From an uncultured Collinsella sp. (lineage in GTDB: Bacteria; Actinomycetota; Coriobacteriia; Coriobacteriales; Coriobacteriaceae): 64,000 nucleotides of DNA. The notes under the pieces were generated by a model. The model worked only from the letters and a program-made list of their open reading frames with translations. It was not told where the DNA came from and ran no database searches. Location of the stretch: the NCBI GenBank assembly GCA_900541695.1, contig UQKL01000015.1:1-64000 (forward strand), given 5' to 3'. Shown piece after piece: positions 30,344 to 39,954 of the stretch (position 1 is the first letter of the stretch; every line of letters starts with the position of its first letter). The position numbers and the translations under genes were made by a program.

Positions 30344-31282
30344 ATGACAGATATCGTCCACGTCGAAAACCTCGTCAAGCGCTACGATGACCTTATTGCG
30401 CTCGACCACTTTAACCTGAGCATCGCCCCCGGCGAGATCTTTGGCCTGCTGGGCCCCAACGGCTCGGGCAAGACCACGTCCATCAACTGTATTCTGCAGC
30501 TGCTCGCCTACGACAAAGGCACCATCGAGCTGTTCGGCGAGCCCATGACGCCCGCCCGCTACGACCTCAAGCGCCGCATCGGCGTGGTGCCGCAGCAGGT
30601 GGCGGTGTTCGACGAGCTCACGGTGCGCGAGAACATCGACTATTTCTGCAGCCTTTACATCAACGACCGCAAGCGCCGTCGCGCGCTCGTGGACGAGGCG
30701 ATCGACTTTGTCGGGCTGGGCGACTTTACCAAGTTCCGCCCCGGCAAGCTCTCGGGCGGTCTGGCGCGCCGCCTCAACATTGCCTGCGGTATCGCGCACA
30801 AGCCCGAGCTTATCTTCTTTGACGAGCCCACGGTGGCAGTCGACCCACAGAGCCGCAATGCCATCCTGGAGGGCATCTGCCGCCTGCGCGACGAGGGCGC
30901 CACGGTGGTATATACCAGCCATTACATGGAGGAAGTTGAGCAGATTTGCAGCCGCATCATGATCATGGACGGCGGGCGTGTGCTGGCGCAGGGCACAAAT
31001 GACGAGCTCAAACGCATGATTCAAATGGGCGAGCGCGTGACTGTCGAGGTCGGCGCCGTCGAGACCGCCACGGTCGAGCGGCTGCGCGCCCTCGAGCACG
31101 TGCTCAGCGTCGATCTGTCCGGCGGCGAACTCGTCTGCACCTGCGAGACGAGTCCGCATAACCTGGTCGACATCCTCGACACATTGCGCGCCGCCGACGT
31201 TGCGCTCGGCCGCGTGTGGAGCGAGCCGCCGACCCTCAATGACGTGTTCCTCGAGATTACCGGCCGCGAGCTGCGCGACTAG
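30344..31282 (+). CDS. ABC-2-type transporter ATP-binding protein
   Basis: This 312-residue ATPase energises an exporter with the two permeases encoded next. Walker A is GPNGSGKTT (around residues 38-46), the Q-loop is VVPQQ, the signature is LSGGLARRLNIACG (LSGGQ variant LSGGL), Walker B is LIFFDEP and the switch His is in TSHYMEE. A C-terminal domain of about 85 residues follows, as in drug-export and bacteriocin-type ATPases. The ATG at 30344 is chosen because GAAGGG sits 8 bases before it; an upstream ATG at 30278 lacks such a site. It is divergent from the kinase operon. Confidence 0.92.
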   Translation: MTDIVHVENLVKRYDDLIALDHFNLSIAPGEIFGLLGPNGSGKTTSINCILQLLAYDKGTIELFGEPMTPARYDLKRRIGVVPQQVAVFDELTVRENIDYFCSLYINDRKRRRALVDEAIDFVGLGDFTKFRPGKLSGGLARRLNIACGIAHKPELIFFDEPTVAVDPQSRNAILEGICRLRDEGATVVYTSHYMEEVEQICSRIMIMDGGRVLAQGTNDELKRMIQMGERVTVEVGAVETATVERLRALEHVLSVDLSGGELVCTCETSPHNLVDILDTLRAADVALGRVWSEPPTLNDVFLEITGRELRD

Positions 31283-31291
31283 GGGGCAGCC

Positions 31292-32479
31292 ATGTTCAAC
31301 ACCATTATCATTACGGTCAAGACGCTGCTGCGCCGGCCGAGCACGTGGGTTTGGGGCGCGGTCTTTCCCGTCGCGCTTTCCACGATGTTCATGTTTATGT
31401 TTGCGAATCTGAGCTCCGACGGTACGGTAGACCCGGTGCCGGTTGCCGTCGTGGCGGACGAAGCCTGGGACGCCTCGACCTTTAAGGACGTGGCGACGTC
31501 GCTTGCCAAGGAAGGCGACGACCAGCTGCTCGATGTGAGCGAGTACGAAGACTTGGCTGCCGCGCGCAAAGCACTCAAGGCCGGCGAGGTCGCGGGCATC
31601 TACACGGTCGATGCCGCGGGCACGCCCAAACTCACGCTGCTTTCGAGCTATGACGGCTCACGTGCGTCGTCGGTGCTCACCGACCGCAGCATTCTGGAGA
31701 CGGTGGCAAGCTCGTATACACAAAATGCCGAGCTCATGTCCCAGATTGCCCAAGACAACCCGGCGGCGCTCGCCGATTCGACGGCGGTTGCGCGCGCCCT
31801 GTCGCTCGAGGGCGGCACCCGCCGCGTAAGCCTGACACGCACCACGCCCGATGGCACGGTCATCTACTACTACGCGCTCTTTGGCCTGGTCGCGATGATG
31901 TCTGCCGAGTTTGCCGCTTTGAGCGTCGTCGACCTGCAGCCCAATCTGTCGGGCCTTGGCGCGCGCCGCTGCGTGGGTGGCCTTTCCAAGACGGCGTCGC
32001 TAGCCGGCATCTTTGTCGGCTCGTGGCTGGTTTCCTTTGCCTCGATGGCGGTCGCGATTGGTTACGTGCGCCTGGTCGTTGGCGTCGACTTTGGCGGGCG
32101 CGAGGGGCTGTGCCTGCTGGGCGGTGCTGCATCCGCGCTTGCCGCCACGGGCCTGGGGCTCTTTGTGGGCACGCTTCCCGTTAAGGGCGGCAAGGCGTCC
32201 AAGTCGGGCATCCTCACGGGCTTTGCTACCACGTGCGCCCTGTTCGCCGGCCTCTACGGCGAGCCGGCGATGGCGCTTGCCGACGACGTCGCCCGCGCCT
32301 GCCCGGCCGAGTGCTGGCTCAATCCCGTCAAGCTTATCTGCGACATGTTCAACCGTCTGTATTTCTTTGAGGACCTGGGGCCCTTTGCCGTCCGCGCCGG
32401 CGCGCTCGTCCTGATGGCCCTGGTGTTTGTCGCCGCCGCTACGCTGATCTTTGGAAGGAGCCGCTATGAGCACCTTTAA
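31292..32479 (+). CDS. ABC-2-type transporter permease, first subunit
   Basis: The 395-residue permease follows the ABC-2 plan. It has one N-terminal membrane helix (about residues 23-42), an external domain of about 150 residues, and five or six helices in the C-terminal half starting at YYYALFGLVAMMSAEFAAL. The external part resembles the YhgE/Pip-like ectodomain layout of such exporters. It begins 9 bp after the ATPase stop and overlaps the second permease gene by 14 bp. The substrate is unknown. Confidence 0.88.
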   Translation: MFNTIIITVKTLLRRPSTWVWGAVFPVALSTMFMFMFANLSSDGTVDPVPVAVVADEAWDASTFKDVATSLAKEGDDQLLDVSEYEDLAAARKALKAGEVAGIYTVDAAGTPKLTLLSSYDGSRASSVLTDRSILETVASSYTQNAELMSQIAQDNPAALADSTAVARALSLEGGTRRVSLTRTTPDGTVIYYYALFGLVAMMSAEFAALSVVDLQPNLSGLGARRCVGGLSKTASLAGIFVGSWLVSFASMAVAIGYVRLVVGVDFGGREGLCLLGGAASALAATGLGLFVGTLPVKGGKASKSGILTGFATTCALFAGLYGEPAMALADDVARACPAECWLNPVKLICDMFNRLYFFEDLGPFAVRAGALVLMALVFVAAATLIFGRSRYEHL

Positions 32480-33671
32480 GACCGCGCTTCGCATGGCGCT
32501 CGCACACCCGTTCTACCTGCTCATCTATACGGTGTTCATCTCGCTCATGGGCGTATTCATCGCGGCATCGGTGAGCTGGAACTCGTCGCAGCTCACCGAG
32601 TACAAGCCCTATGATGCCAATGTGATCGTGGTCGACCGCGACGACAGCGACCTTTCGCGTGCGCTTACCAAGCATCTGGGTTTACGCTTTGAACTGGTCA
32701 CGGGCGTTGGTGACGACACGTACGACCTTGCGGACGCGCTCTCCAAGAGCAACAGCGCCAAGGGCAGCGCCGACTGCGTGTTCTTTATCCCGGAGGGGTT
32801 TGAGGGCGACCTCGTTGCAGCCGCCCGCGCGGGGGAGGCCCTGCCCAAGCTCGACGTGACCTATGGTTCCGGCACCATGGCGGCGGCGCTTTCGTCTGCC
32901 GAGGCCTCGCGCTGGATCTCGCTCGCGGGCGCTGCGGCCGCGCTTGAGCCCGCCGCCTCTAACGGTAGCGTCGCCAAGGCTGCCGAGCATGCGGCCGCGA
33001 AGCGCGCCAAGGTCGAGATCGAGCAGGTCAAGGTTGACTCGACAGCCGCCGCCACGCTCGAGTCGTATTTCAACTTTGGTGCGTACGCGATCATCTCGTC
33101 TGTCATCGTGTCGGTGGGGCTGGTGTTCTCGGGCATGAACGAGCCCGAGCGCGTGCGCCGCATGGAGGCCGGCCCAATCTCCGGGCGCCAGCGTTCGCTT
33201 GCCGTGTTTGCGGCTGCCGCGGTGCTCACCGTCTGCATCTGGTTTGTGTCGAGCATGATGGGCGTCGTGGGCTTTGCCGGCGCGGTTGCCGAGGTCGGCG
33301 TGGGTCGCGTGTGTCTGGCACTGGCGGCGACGTTTGCCCTGGCGTGCACGCTGCTGGCCGTTGGCTTTGCGCTTTCGAGCCTGGGCGCGCGCGAGGAGCT
33401 GCTCAACGGTGTGGGCAACCTGCTCGGCATGCTCATGACGTTTTTGGGCGGCGCCTGGATGCCGCTGTCGCTGATGGGCCCGGCCGTGCAGACGGTGGCG
33501 CACTTTGTGCCGACATATTGGGTGAACGACGCGATCGGCAAGGCGCTCGCCGCGGACCTGACGTCCACCGTGCTGGGCGACATCGCCTGCGACCTGGGCG
33601 TCACGGTGCTCTTTGCCGCCGCCATCGCCGCCGCAGGCCTGGCCCTCGCTCGCACCAAATCCCGCGCCTAG
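32466..33671 (+). CDS. ABC-2-type transporter permease, second subunit
   Basis: The 401-residue protein has the same design as the preceding gene: one N-terminal helix (about residues 13-34), an external domain, and a C-terminal bundle of about six helices (from SYFNFGAYAIISSVIVSVGLV on). The two probably form a heterodimeric channel. The ATG at 32466 lies 8 bases after GGAAGGAG and is preferred over the TTG at 32451. It ends the exporter operon. Confidence 0.88.
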   Translation: MSTFKTALRMALAHPFYLLIYTVFISLMGVFIAASVSWNSSQLTEYKPYDANVIVVDRDDSDLSRALTKHLGLRFELVTGVGDDTYDLADALSKSNSAKGSADCVFFIPEGFEGDLVAAARAGEALPKLDVTYGSGTMAAALSSAEASRWISLAGAAAALEPAASNGSVAKAAEHAAAKRAKVEIEQVKVDSTAAATLESYFNFGAYAIISSVIVSVGLVFSGMNEPERVRRMEAGPISGRQRSLAVFAAAAVLTVCIWFVSSMMGVVGFAGAVAEVGVGRVCLALAATFALACTLLAVGFALSSLGAREELLNGVGNLLGMLMTFLGGAWMPLSLMGPAVQTVAHFVPTYWVNDAIGKALAADLTSTVLGDIACDLGVTVLFAAAIAAAGLALARTKSRA

Positions 33672-33675
33672 CCAC

Positions 33676-33704
33676 CTAGTCATTTTAGAACACCCAATGA
33701 CTAG
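33676..33704. promoter_or_regulatory. Perfect 9-bp inverted repeat, possible operator or weak terminator
   Basis: CTAGTCATT (33676-33684) and AATGACTAG (33696-33704) are exact inverses with an 11-bp centre. The pair lies just after the ABC-2 operon and about 95 bp before the next ABC operon. It lacks a T-run. It could be a repressor site for the downstream genes. TATTAT at 33754-33759 is a possible -10 box. Confidence 0.4.
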
Positions 33705-33797
33705 TCTGAAATAAATCCCAGGCCTCGCTCCAAAATAGTTCGCCAAGGTTTACTATTATCTCATAAAGTAGTACGAGGCTAACAATGGGGGGGCAGC

Positions 33798-34511
33798 ATG
33801 GCGACAAAGCAAGCCTATGTCCAGGTCAAAGGGCTCAAGAAACACTACGGCGACGGTGATGCGCGCCTGACGGTACTCGATGGCATCGACACGTCCATCA
33901 ACCGCGGCGAGATCTGCGTCATGCTGGGGCCCTCGGGCTCGGGTAAATCGACGTTCCTCAACCTGATCGGCGGCCTGGAGGATGCTGACGGCGGCTCCAT
34001 CATGGTGGACGGCTGCGACCTCACGGTGCTCAAGCCTGCCGACCTGGGCGAGTATCGCCGCCGTGAGCTGGGCTTTGTCTTCCAGTTCTACAACCTGGTG
34101 CCCGACCTCACCATCAAGGAGAACATCAAGGTCACGGCGCACCTGTCCAAAAACCCGCTCAATGTCGACGACCTGCTGCGTTCGCTGGGCCTTTACGAGC
34201 ACCGCAACAAGTTCCCGCGCCAGGTCTCGGGCGGCCAGCAGCAGCGCTGTGCCATCGGCCGCGCACTCGTCAAAAACCCGGGCCTGCTGCTGTGCGACGA
34301 GCCTACGGGCGCGCTTGACTATAAGACGTCCAAGGAAATCTTGCAGCTCATGGAGGATGTCAACCGCACCTACGGTTGCACCATCATCATTGTCACCCAC
34401 AATGCCGCCATCGCGCGCATGGCCAATCGCGTGCTGCGCCTGCGCGACGGGCGTATCGTCGAGGATGAGCTCAACGAGTCGCCCGTCGCGGCCGCCGAAC
34501 TCGATTGGTAG
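33798..34511 (+). CDS. MacB/LolD-type ABC transporter ATP-binding protein
   Basis: The 237-residue ATPase belongs to the MacB/LolD/FtsE-like family that drives FtsX-fold permeases. Walker A is GPSGSGKST, the Q-loop is [13 protein letters not shown], the signature is [15 protein letters not shown], Walker B is [12 protein letters not shown] and the switch His is in VTHNAA. GGGGGG precedes the ATG at 33798. The permease gene starts 8 bp after the stop, so the two form one transporter operon. Typical substrates of the family are peptides or lipids; nothing here identifies one. Confidence 0.93.
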   Translation: MATKQAYVQVKGLKKHYGDGDARLTVLDGIDTSINRGEICVMLGPSGSGKSTFLNLIGGLEDADGGSIMVDGCDLTVLKPADLGEYRRRELGFVFQFYNLVPDLTIKENIKVTAHLSKNPLNVDDLLRSLGLYEHRNKFPRQVSGGQQQRCAIGRALVKNPGLLLCDEPTGALDYKTSKEILQLMEDVNRTYGCTIIIVTHNAAIARMANRVLRLRDGRIVEDELNESPVAAAELDW

Positions 34512-34519
34512 GCGGCGCC

Positions 34520-37186
34520 ATGACACCTCTCGCAAAACGTCTCCCGCGCGAGCTGCGCCGCAATATCGGCAAGTACCTGGGCATCTTTTTGCTTATGTGC
34601 GGAAGCATCGCCCTTACCTCGGGCTTTTTGCTCGCAGCGCATTCCATCGGCTGCCTCATTGATGACATGCGCGACGACTACACGATTGAGGACGGCCGCG
34701 TAACTACCTCCTTCGAGGCCACCGACGAGCAGCTCAAGGCTGCCGAAGACGCGGCTGAGGACGTCGGCGGCGTTACGCTCTACAAGAACTTCTCTATCGA
34801 CGCCATCATCAAAAAGGCGTCCGGCGACGACGGCACCAAGCGCACCCTGCGCACCTACGCGCATCGCACCAAGGTCGACATTGCGTCCTACTGCGAAGGC
34901 AAGCAGCCAAAGGCGGACGACGAGGTGGCCATCGACCGCGTCTTTGCCACCAATAACGACCTCGCCATCGGCGATAAGGTCGAGCTCGAGGGGCGCACCT
35001 ACACCATCTGCGGCATCATGACGCAGCCCGATAGCCAGGCGCTGTTCCTCGACAATTCGGACTTTACGGTGAACACCATCACGTATGGTGTCGCCGAGGT
35101 CACCGACGCCGGTTTTGCCGCGCTCGAGGATGCCGGCGGCGCGTCCGCCTACACGTACTCCTTTACCTTTAACGACCGCGACCTCCCCACCGCGGATCGC
35201 GTCGATGCGGAGCAGGATATGGTCGAGGCGCTGACCGACGCCGATGCGCGCGTGGACGATCTGATCGATGCCGATTCCAACCAGGGCATTGGCTATGCGC
35301 GCGATGACGTGGACGGCGATTCCATGATGTGGATGACGCTGCTCAACATTATCATCGTGATCATGGCGTTTGTCTTTGTGGTGCTCACCGACGCCACCAT
35401 CGAGGAGGAGAGCGCCATCATCGGCACGCTGCTTGCCAGCGGCTATCGCCGCCGCGAGATCGTGCTGCACTACCTGGCACTTCCCGCCATCGTGGGCATG
35501 CTCGCGGCACTTTTGGGCACCGCGCTCGGCGTTGCGTTCTTTACCGAGCCCATGCGCGGTCTCTATTACGGTTCGTACAGCCTGCCGCCCTTCCAGGTGT
35601 ACTGGAGCTGGGAGATCTTTGTGAAGTGCGCCGTGGTTCCCGCCGCCGCGCTCATCCTTATCACGCTGGTGGGTCTGCTCCGCAAAATGGGCAAGACGCC
35701 GCTGCAGTTCCTTCGTCACGAGGCGAGTGGCAAGTCGGGTACCAAGCGCGGTCTGCAGCTGCCGGAACGCATGGGCTTTGTCTCCCGTTTCCGCCTGCGC
35801 GTCTTCCTGCGCAACCTGGGCAACTTCGCCACGCTCTTCGTGGGCATTGCGTTTGGGTCGCTGCTTTTGCTCTTTGGCCTGGCGATTCTGCCCACGATGA
35901 CGCACTATGCGGACAACCTGGAGACGAGCCTGGTCGCCGAGCACCAGTACACGCTCAAGGCTCCGCTGGAGCTCGAGGGCACTGCCGAGGAGCGCGAGCA
36001 GTGGTCGGCACTCGAGCGCTTGCAATCGGTTGACGGTGCGCTGCTTTCCGCCGCCCAGGATGCCGATGACGAGCTTGACGACGCGGCCGATGCGGCGCAG
36101 ACGGCAGCCGATGCCGCGACCGCATCTCCGTCTGCCGAGAGCCTGACTGCGGCGCAGGATGCGCTTGCCAAGGCCCAGGACAAGAAGGATGCGCTCTACG
36201 CGCGCCTTGACGATCTTGCCGATGCCCTCGGCTGCGACCGCGATGAGGCTATCGACCTGGTCGACAAGGCCTCGAAAATCGACGCCGACAACGACGACAT
36301 TCACCCGGTCAACACGACCGACAACGGCGCGGGCGCAATCGCGCAGGCCGAGAAATACGCTGTCTACCAGCTGCAATACAATCGCGGCGATGGAAATGGG
36401 CAGGAGACGATTTCCGTCTACGGCATCTCGCCCGATTCGCGCTACTGGAAGGGCCTCAACGTCGGCGACGGACGCGTCGCCTTTGGTGGCGGTCTACTCG
36501 ACAAGTTTGGCTGGAGCGAGGGCCAGAAGGTCGAGCTTCGCGACAAGTACGAGGCTCGGGATTATTCCCTTGAGTACGCGGGTAAGGACTGCATCTGGGG
36601 TTCAAAGTCGGACATGAATATCTATATGAGCATCGATGACTTTAACGAGCTGTTCGGCAGCGACGCCGCCTACTTTAACGGCTATGTGAGCGACGAGAAG
36701 CTCGACCTCGATGCGCGCTACTTTGCCGGCGACACCACGCCCGACGACATGCGTGCCGTGGGCGACCAGTTTATTGGCATGATGAGCAAATTGATTGGCA
36801 TGATGGTCGGGCTCGCGGTGTTTATCTTCCTGCTGTTTATGTATCTGTTGACCAAGGCTGTTATCGACCATAGCGCCCGGTCGATCAGCTACATGAAAGT
36901 CTTTGGCTATCGCGATGGCGAGATCTCGCATCTGTACATCCGCTCGATCACGCTGTGCGTGGCGGCGTCGCTCGTGCTGAGCCTGCCAGTCATTATTGGC
37001 TCGCTCACGGCCATCTTTCGCTCGATGCTGCTCGCCTACAACGGCAATATCGAGATCTACGTGCCGACCTGGTCCATGGCGGCATGCGTCGGCATTGGCT
37101 TTGCGACCTACCTGGTCGTGGCGCTGCTACACACGCGTTCTATCAAGCGCGTCAGCCTGGCCGAAGCCCTCAAGGTGCAGGAGTAG
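34520..37186 (+). CDS. FtsX/MacB-type ABC transporter permease
   Basis: The 888-residue permease has an N-terminal helix (about residues 17-38), a large extracytoplasmic domain, and three helices near residues 275-400 (from MMWMTLLNIIIVIMAF on). A second module has a helix near 435, a long external domain that includes an Ala/Asp-rich coiled stretch (about 510-575), and three C-terminal helices. This tandem FtsX arrangement is typical of Gram-positive export or mechanotransmission systems. The end KRVSLAEALKVQE resembles the usual family C-terminus. The ATG at 34520 is preferred over the TTG at 34505. Confidence 0.9.
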   Translation: MTPLAKRLPRELRRNIGKYLGIFLLMCGSIALTSGFLLAAHSIGCLIDDMRDDYTIEDGRVTTSFEATDEQLKAAEDAAEDVGGVTLYKNFSIDAIIKKASGDDGTKRTLRTYAHRTKVDIASYCEGKQPKADDEVAIDRVFATNNDLAIGDKVELEGRTYTICGIMTQPDSQALFLDNSDFTVNTITYGVAEVTDAGFAALEDAGGASAYTYSFTFNDRDLPTADRVDAEQDMVEALTDADARVDDLIDADSNQGIGYARDDVDGDSMMWMTLLNIIIVIMAFVFVVLTDATIEEESAIIGTLLASGYRRREIVLHYLALPAIVGMLAALLGTALGVAFFTEPMRGLYYGSYSLPPFQVYWSWEIFVKCAVVPAAALILITLVGLLRKMGKTPLQFLRHEASGKSGTKRGLQLPERMGFVSRFRLRVFLRNLGNFATLFVGIAFGSLLLLFGLAILPTMTHYADNLETSLVAEHQYTLKAPLELEGTAEEREQWSALERLQSVDGALLSAAQDADDELDDAADAAQTAADAATASPSAESLTAAQDALAKAQDKKDALYARLDDLADALGCDRDEAIDLVDKASKIDADNDDIHPVNTTDNGAGAIAQAEKYAVYQLQYNRGDGNGQETISVYGISPDSRYWKGLNVGDGRVAFGGGLLDKFGWSEGQKVELRDKYEARDYSLEYAGKDCIWGSKSDMNIYMSIDDFNELFGSDAAYFNGYVSDEKLDLDARYFAGDTTPDDMRAVGDQFIGMMSKLIGMMVGLAVFIFLLFMYLLTKAVIDHSARSISYMKVFGYRDGEISHLYIRSITLCVAASLVLSLPVIIGSLTAIFRSMLLAYNGNIEIYVPTWSMAACVGIGFATYLVVALLHTRSIKRVSLAEALKVQE

Positions 37187-37255
37187 TCATCGGGGACAGT
37201 CTTTGCCGATTCGCCGGCCGGGCGGCAAGCACTCATTTAAGTCTGTCCCCAATGA
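37187..37255. repeat. REP-like inverted repeat containing GGGGACAG
   Basis: Bases 37187-37203 and 37239-37255 are inverses at 15 of 17 positions, with GGGGACAG and CTGTCCCC as the invariant part. A related TCATTGGGGAC occurs at 45752-45762. It starts directly after the FtsX-like gene. Sequences of this form are common dispersed repeats in several bacteria. Confidence 0.7.
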
Positions 37256-37345
37256 GTGGCCAGGTGCGGCGCTTGACTTCGACCCTACTTTAACGGGTAC
37301 CATCCTCTATGTCTGTAACGCCATATAGACCGAGGGGATATATCT

Positions 37346-38551
37346 ATGACCGCAACTGCACCCGCAGCACCCGCTAAGGTGTACTTCACCAACCTGCGCA
37401 CACATGCTCGCGAGAGCCAGCTCGACAAGCTCAAGCGCCTCATTCGCCGCGCCGGTATTGAGCAGATCGACTTTGAGAACAAGTTCGTCGCCATCAAGAT
37501 CCACTTTGGCGAGCTGGGCAACCTGAGCTTTTTGCGCCCCAACTATGCCCGCGCCGTTGCGGATGTCGTGAAGGAGCTGGGCGGCAAGCCCTTCCTCACC
37601 GACTGCAACACGCTCTATGTGGGTAGCCGCAAAAACGCGCTCGAGCACATCGACACCGCCTACCAGAACGGCTTTACCCCGTACGCCACGGGCTGCCAGG
37701 TCATCATCGCCGACGGCCTCAAGGGTACCGACGAGGCGCTCGTCCCGGTCGAGGGCGGCGAGTACGTGCACGAGGCCAAGATCGGTCAGGCACTCATGGA
37801 TGCCGACATCGTGATCAGCCTTACGCACTTTAAGGGTCATGAGCAGGCCGGTTTTGGCGGCGCCATGAAGAACCTGGGCATGGGAGGCGGCAGCCGTGCC
37901 GGCAAGATGGAGCAGCATGCCGCCGGCAAGCCGAGCGTCGATACCACCAACTGCGTAGGTTGCCGTGCCTGCGAGAAGATTTGCGCGCACAACGCTATCT
38001 CGTTTGACGATACCCGTGAGCGCGAGCTTGCCAACGGCAACACCCGCACGGTTCACGTGGCTGCCATCGACCACGATCGCTGCGTGGGCTGCGGACGCTG
38101 CATTGCGGCGTGCAACCAGGACTGCATCAAGCCCGACTATGATGCCGCGGCCGACGTGCTCAACTGTAAGATCGCCGAGTACACCAAGGCCGTCGTCGAC
38201 GGCCGTCCGAGCTTCCACATCTCGCTCGCCATGGATATCAGCCCCAACTGCGATTGCCATCCCGAAAACGACACGCCTATCGTCAACGACATCGGCATGT
38301 TCGCGAGCTTCGACCCGGTCGCCATCGACCAGGCCTGTGCCGATGCCGTCATGGCATCCGAGCCGCTGCCCAACACCGAGCTTACCGATAGCGCGGCCAA
38401 GATGGAGCACAACCACGAGCATCTGGAGGGCGATCAGGCCAAGGACCCCTTCTGCATCACGCATCCCGACACCGACTGGCGCACCTGCATCGCGCACGCC
38501 GAGAAGATCGGCCTGGGCACGAGCAAGTACGAGCTCATCGAGGTCAAGTAG
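37346..38551 (+). CDS. DUF362 domain protein with two 4Fe-4S clusters
   Basis: The 401-residue protein has a DUF362 domain in two parts. Residues about 10-190 have KIHFGELGN and LTHFKGHEQAGFGGAMKNLGMG. The other part is in the C-terminal third (SPNCDCHPENDTPIVNDIGMFASFDPVAIDQA). Between them lies a ferredoxin-like insert with CVGCRACEKICAHNAI and CVGCGRCIAACNQDCI. The reaction is unknown; a cytosolic electron-transfer or redox role is inferred from the clusters. It has its own promoter region of about 90 bp and a strong terminator. Confidence 0.88.
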   Translation: MTATAPAAPAKVYFTNLRTHARESQLDKLKRLIRRAGIEQIDFENKFVAIKIHFGELGNLSFLRPNYARAVADVVKELGGKPFLTDCNTLYVGSRKNALEHIDTAYQNGFTPYATGCQVIIADGLKGTDEALVPVEGGEYVHEAKIGQALMDADIVISLTHFKGHEQAGFGGAMKNLGMGGGSRAGKMEQHAAGKPSVDTTNCVGCRACEKICAHNAISFDDTRERELANGNTRTVHVAAIDHDRCVGCGRCIAACNQDCIKPDYDAAADVLNCKIAEYTKAVVDGRPSFHISLAMDISPNCDCHPENDTPIVNDIGMFASFDPVAIDQACADAVMASEPLPNTELTDSAAKMEHNHEHLEGDQAKDPFCITHPDTDWRTCIAHAEKIGLGTSKYELIEVK

Positions 38552-38599
38552 CACCTGTCCATTGGACATATCAAGCGCTTTTGTAGCGCAACGTTAGCA

Positions 38600-38636
38600 A
38601 AAGCCGCCCGTGAGCACAGCGCTCGCGGGCGGCTTT
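38600..38636. terminator. Terminator hairpin between convergent genes
   Basis: A 16-bp stem with one wobble pairs 38600-38615 with 38621-38636 (AAAGCCGCCCG...CGGGCGGCTTT). As runs on one side and Ts on the other are short, so it can act in both directions. It follows the DUF362 gene. Confidence 0.7.
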
Positions 38637-38637
38637 C

Positions 38638-38761
38638 CGGAAGTATGCGGCAAATTTCGAGACCGCCGAGCACACGACATTTTTTGGCAACAAAACCCCT
38701 GATAAATTGTTGGTAAAACTGCGGTCTGGTCGGCAGTTCCAGATTTTGTCGCATACTTCCG
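38638..38761. repeat. Nested inverted-repeat element, 124 bp
   Basis: The outer arms are CGGAAGTATGCGGCAAA (38638-38654) and its inverse with one wobble (38745-38761). Inside are a second pair, AGACCGC/GCGGTCT, and a third, TTGGCAACAA/TTGTTGGTAA-like. The architecture matches the elements at 27838-28372, although the sequence differs. It lies between the convergent DUF362 and hydrolase genes. Confidence 0.75.
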
Positions 38762-38802
38762 AAAATAGGGGGTCAGATAAAGCCCCAGACGTTGCTTTTT
38801 GC

Positions 38803-39768
38803 CTAAAAATACTCGTCGAGGAAGTCGTCGACCGTGTTCCAGTAGAGCTCGGGGTCAACTTGCGCACTCTTGGCGTGGGTGGCGCCATGAATGGTGAGCT
38901 TTTGCTTGACTTTGCTGGCGCACGCGTCGTAGTTTTGGTCGAGCATGTCGTACGGCACAAAGGTGTCCTGGTCGCCGTGGATAAACAGCATGGGAACCGT
39001 CGCGTGTTTGAGTTGCTCCACACTGCTCGCCTTATGGAAGTCATAGCCTGCGCGAACGTTGCACACCAGGTTCGCCACATCGAGCAAGGGAAAGCTGGGC
39101 AAGCCGAATACGTCCTTGAGCTGCAGGGAAAACTCGTCCCAAACACTCGTATAACCGCAGTCCTCGATAATGCATTTCACGTTCGCGGGCAGAGATTCCC
39201 CCGCGACGTTCATGGCGGTTGCCGCACCCATCGACTCTCCAAAGACCAGGATGCGCGCCTCGGGGTCAGCCTGAACGATCCGCCCAATCCATGCAACGAC
39301 ATCGAGCCGCTCGGGCCAGCCCATGCCGATATAGTCGCCGCCGGAGCGCTCGTGGGCGCGGGCGGCGGGCGCGAGCACGTTCATGCCGCGGTCGTGGAAG
39401 CGCTTGGCGTATCGGGCCATGCCGATGGGCTCGCTGGTATATCCATGCAGGCAGACGGCGTAATCGTGGGTGTTCTCCGAGGCGGCAAAATACCAAGCGG
39501 CGAGCTCGGTTCCGTCATCTGCGGTGAGGCTGCTGCTCTTGCGGTTTTCTTTAAACCATGCCCGCGCCTCGGTGTCCTCGGCATCCGGCTGCTCACCTTC
39601 TTTGTTGTTCTTGCTATCCTGCATCATCTTCATGGTGTACGGCGCTTGGGGGTTCAGGGCAAAGTCAAACAAAAAGTTGCCGGCAAATCCGAGCAACGTG
39701 ACAACGAGCGCCAGCGCAACAACGACGGTTATCTTAAGCTTTCGATGGGGGTGTGCGCTTTGAGTCAT
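38803..39768 (-). CDS. Membrane-anchored alpha/beta hydrolase
   Basis: The 321-residue protein has an N-terminal membrane helix (about residues 11-33) followed by an extracytoplasmic alpha/beta-hydrolase domain. The Ser nucleophile elbow is FGESMGAA, the acid is in HGDQDTFVP and the His in HGATHAKS. CLHGYTSEP forms the oxyanion region. This set is typical of the DUF1749/BAAT-like esterases called prolyl-oligopeptidase-family or YqkD-like. The substrate is unknown. AGAGGAG lies 8 bases before the ATG and a consensus promoter lies about 50 bp upstream. Confidence 0.9.
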   Translation of the reverse strand: MTQSAHPHRKLKITVVVALALVVTLLGFAGNFLFDFALNPQAPYTMKMMQDSKNNKEGEQPDAEDTEARAWFKENRKSSSLTADDGTELAAWYFAASENTHDYAVCLHGYTSEPIGMARYAKRFHDRGMNVLAPAARAHERSGGDYIGMGWPERLDVVAWIGRIVQADPEARILVFGESMGAATAMNVAGESLPANVKCIIEDCGYTSVWDEFSLQLKDVFGLPSFPLLDVANLVCNVRAGYDFHKASSVEQLKHATVPMLFIHGDQDTFVPYDMLDQNYDACASKVKQKLTIHGATHAKSAQVDPELYWNTVDDFLDEYF

Positions 39769-39817
39769 GCAGCGTTCTCCTCTAAGATGTTAATACGTCA
39801 ACAATTAAACGAAGCGC

Positions 39818-39846
39818 ATTATGGACGTTCACCGTTGATGCGTCAA
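39818..39846 (-). promoter_or_regulatory. Promoter of the alpha/beta hydrolase gene
   Basis: On the minus strand TTGACG (39846-39841) and CATAAT (39823-39818) are 17 bp apart, about 50 bp upstream of the start codon. A second copy of the GTTGACG motif lies further downstream (near 39797), so the region has two TTGACG-type direct repeats. Confidence 0.5.
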
Positions 39847-39954
39847 CAGGCAAAGAATGGGTAAACAAAGGGTCACGTATGGTGCAAATTTCGCACGTAC
39901 CTAGACGCTTTGATATAGTGTTGAGAACTCTTTACGTTGGAGGATGTAACCGGC

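Noticed and set aside
30145..30378. N-terminal extension of the sensor kinase up to 30378
   Set aside because: The extra 78 codons have no membrane or domain pattern, overlap the divergent ABC gene start and lack a ribosome binding site.
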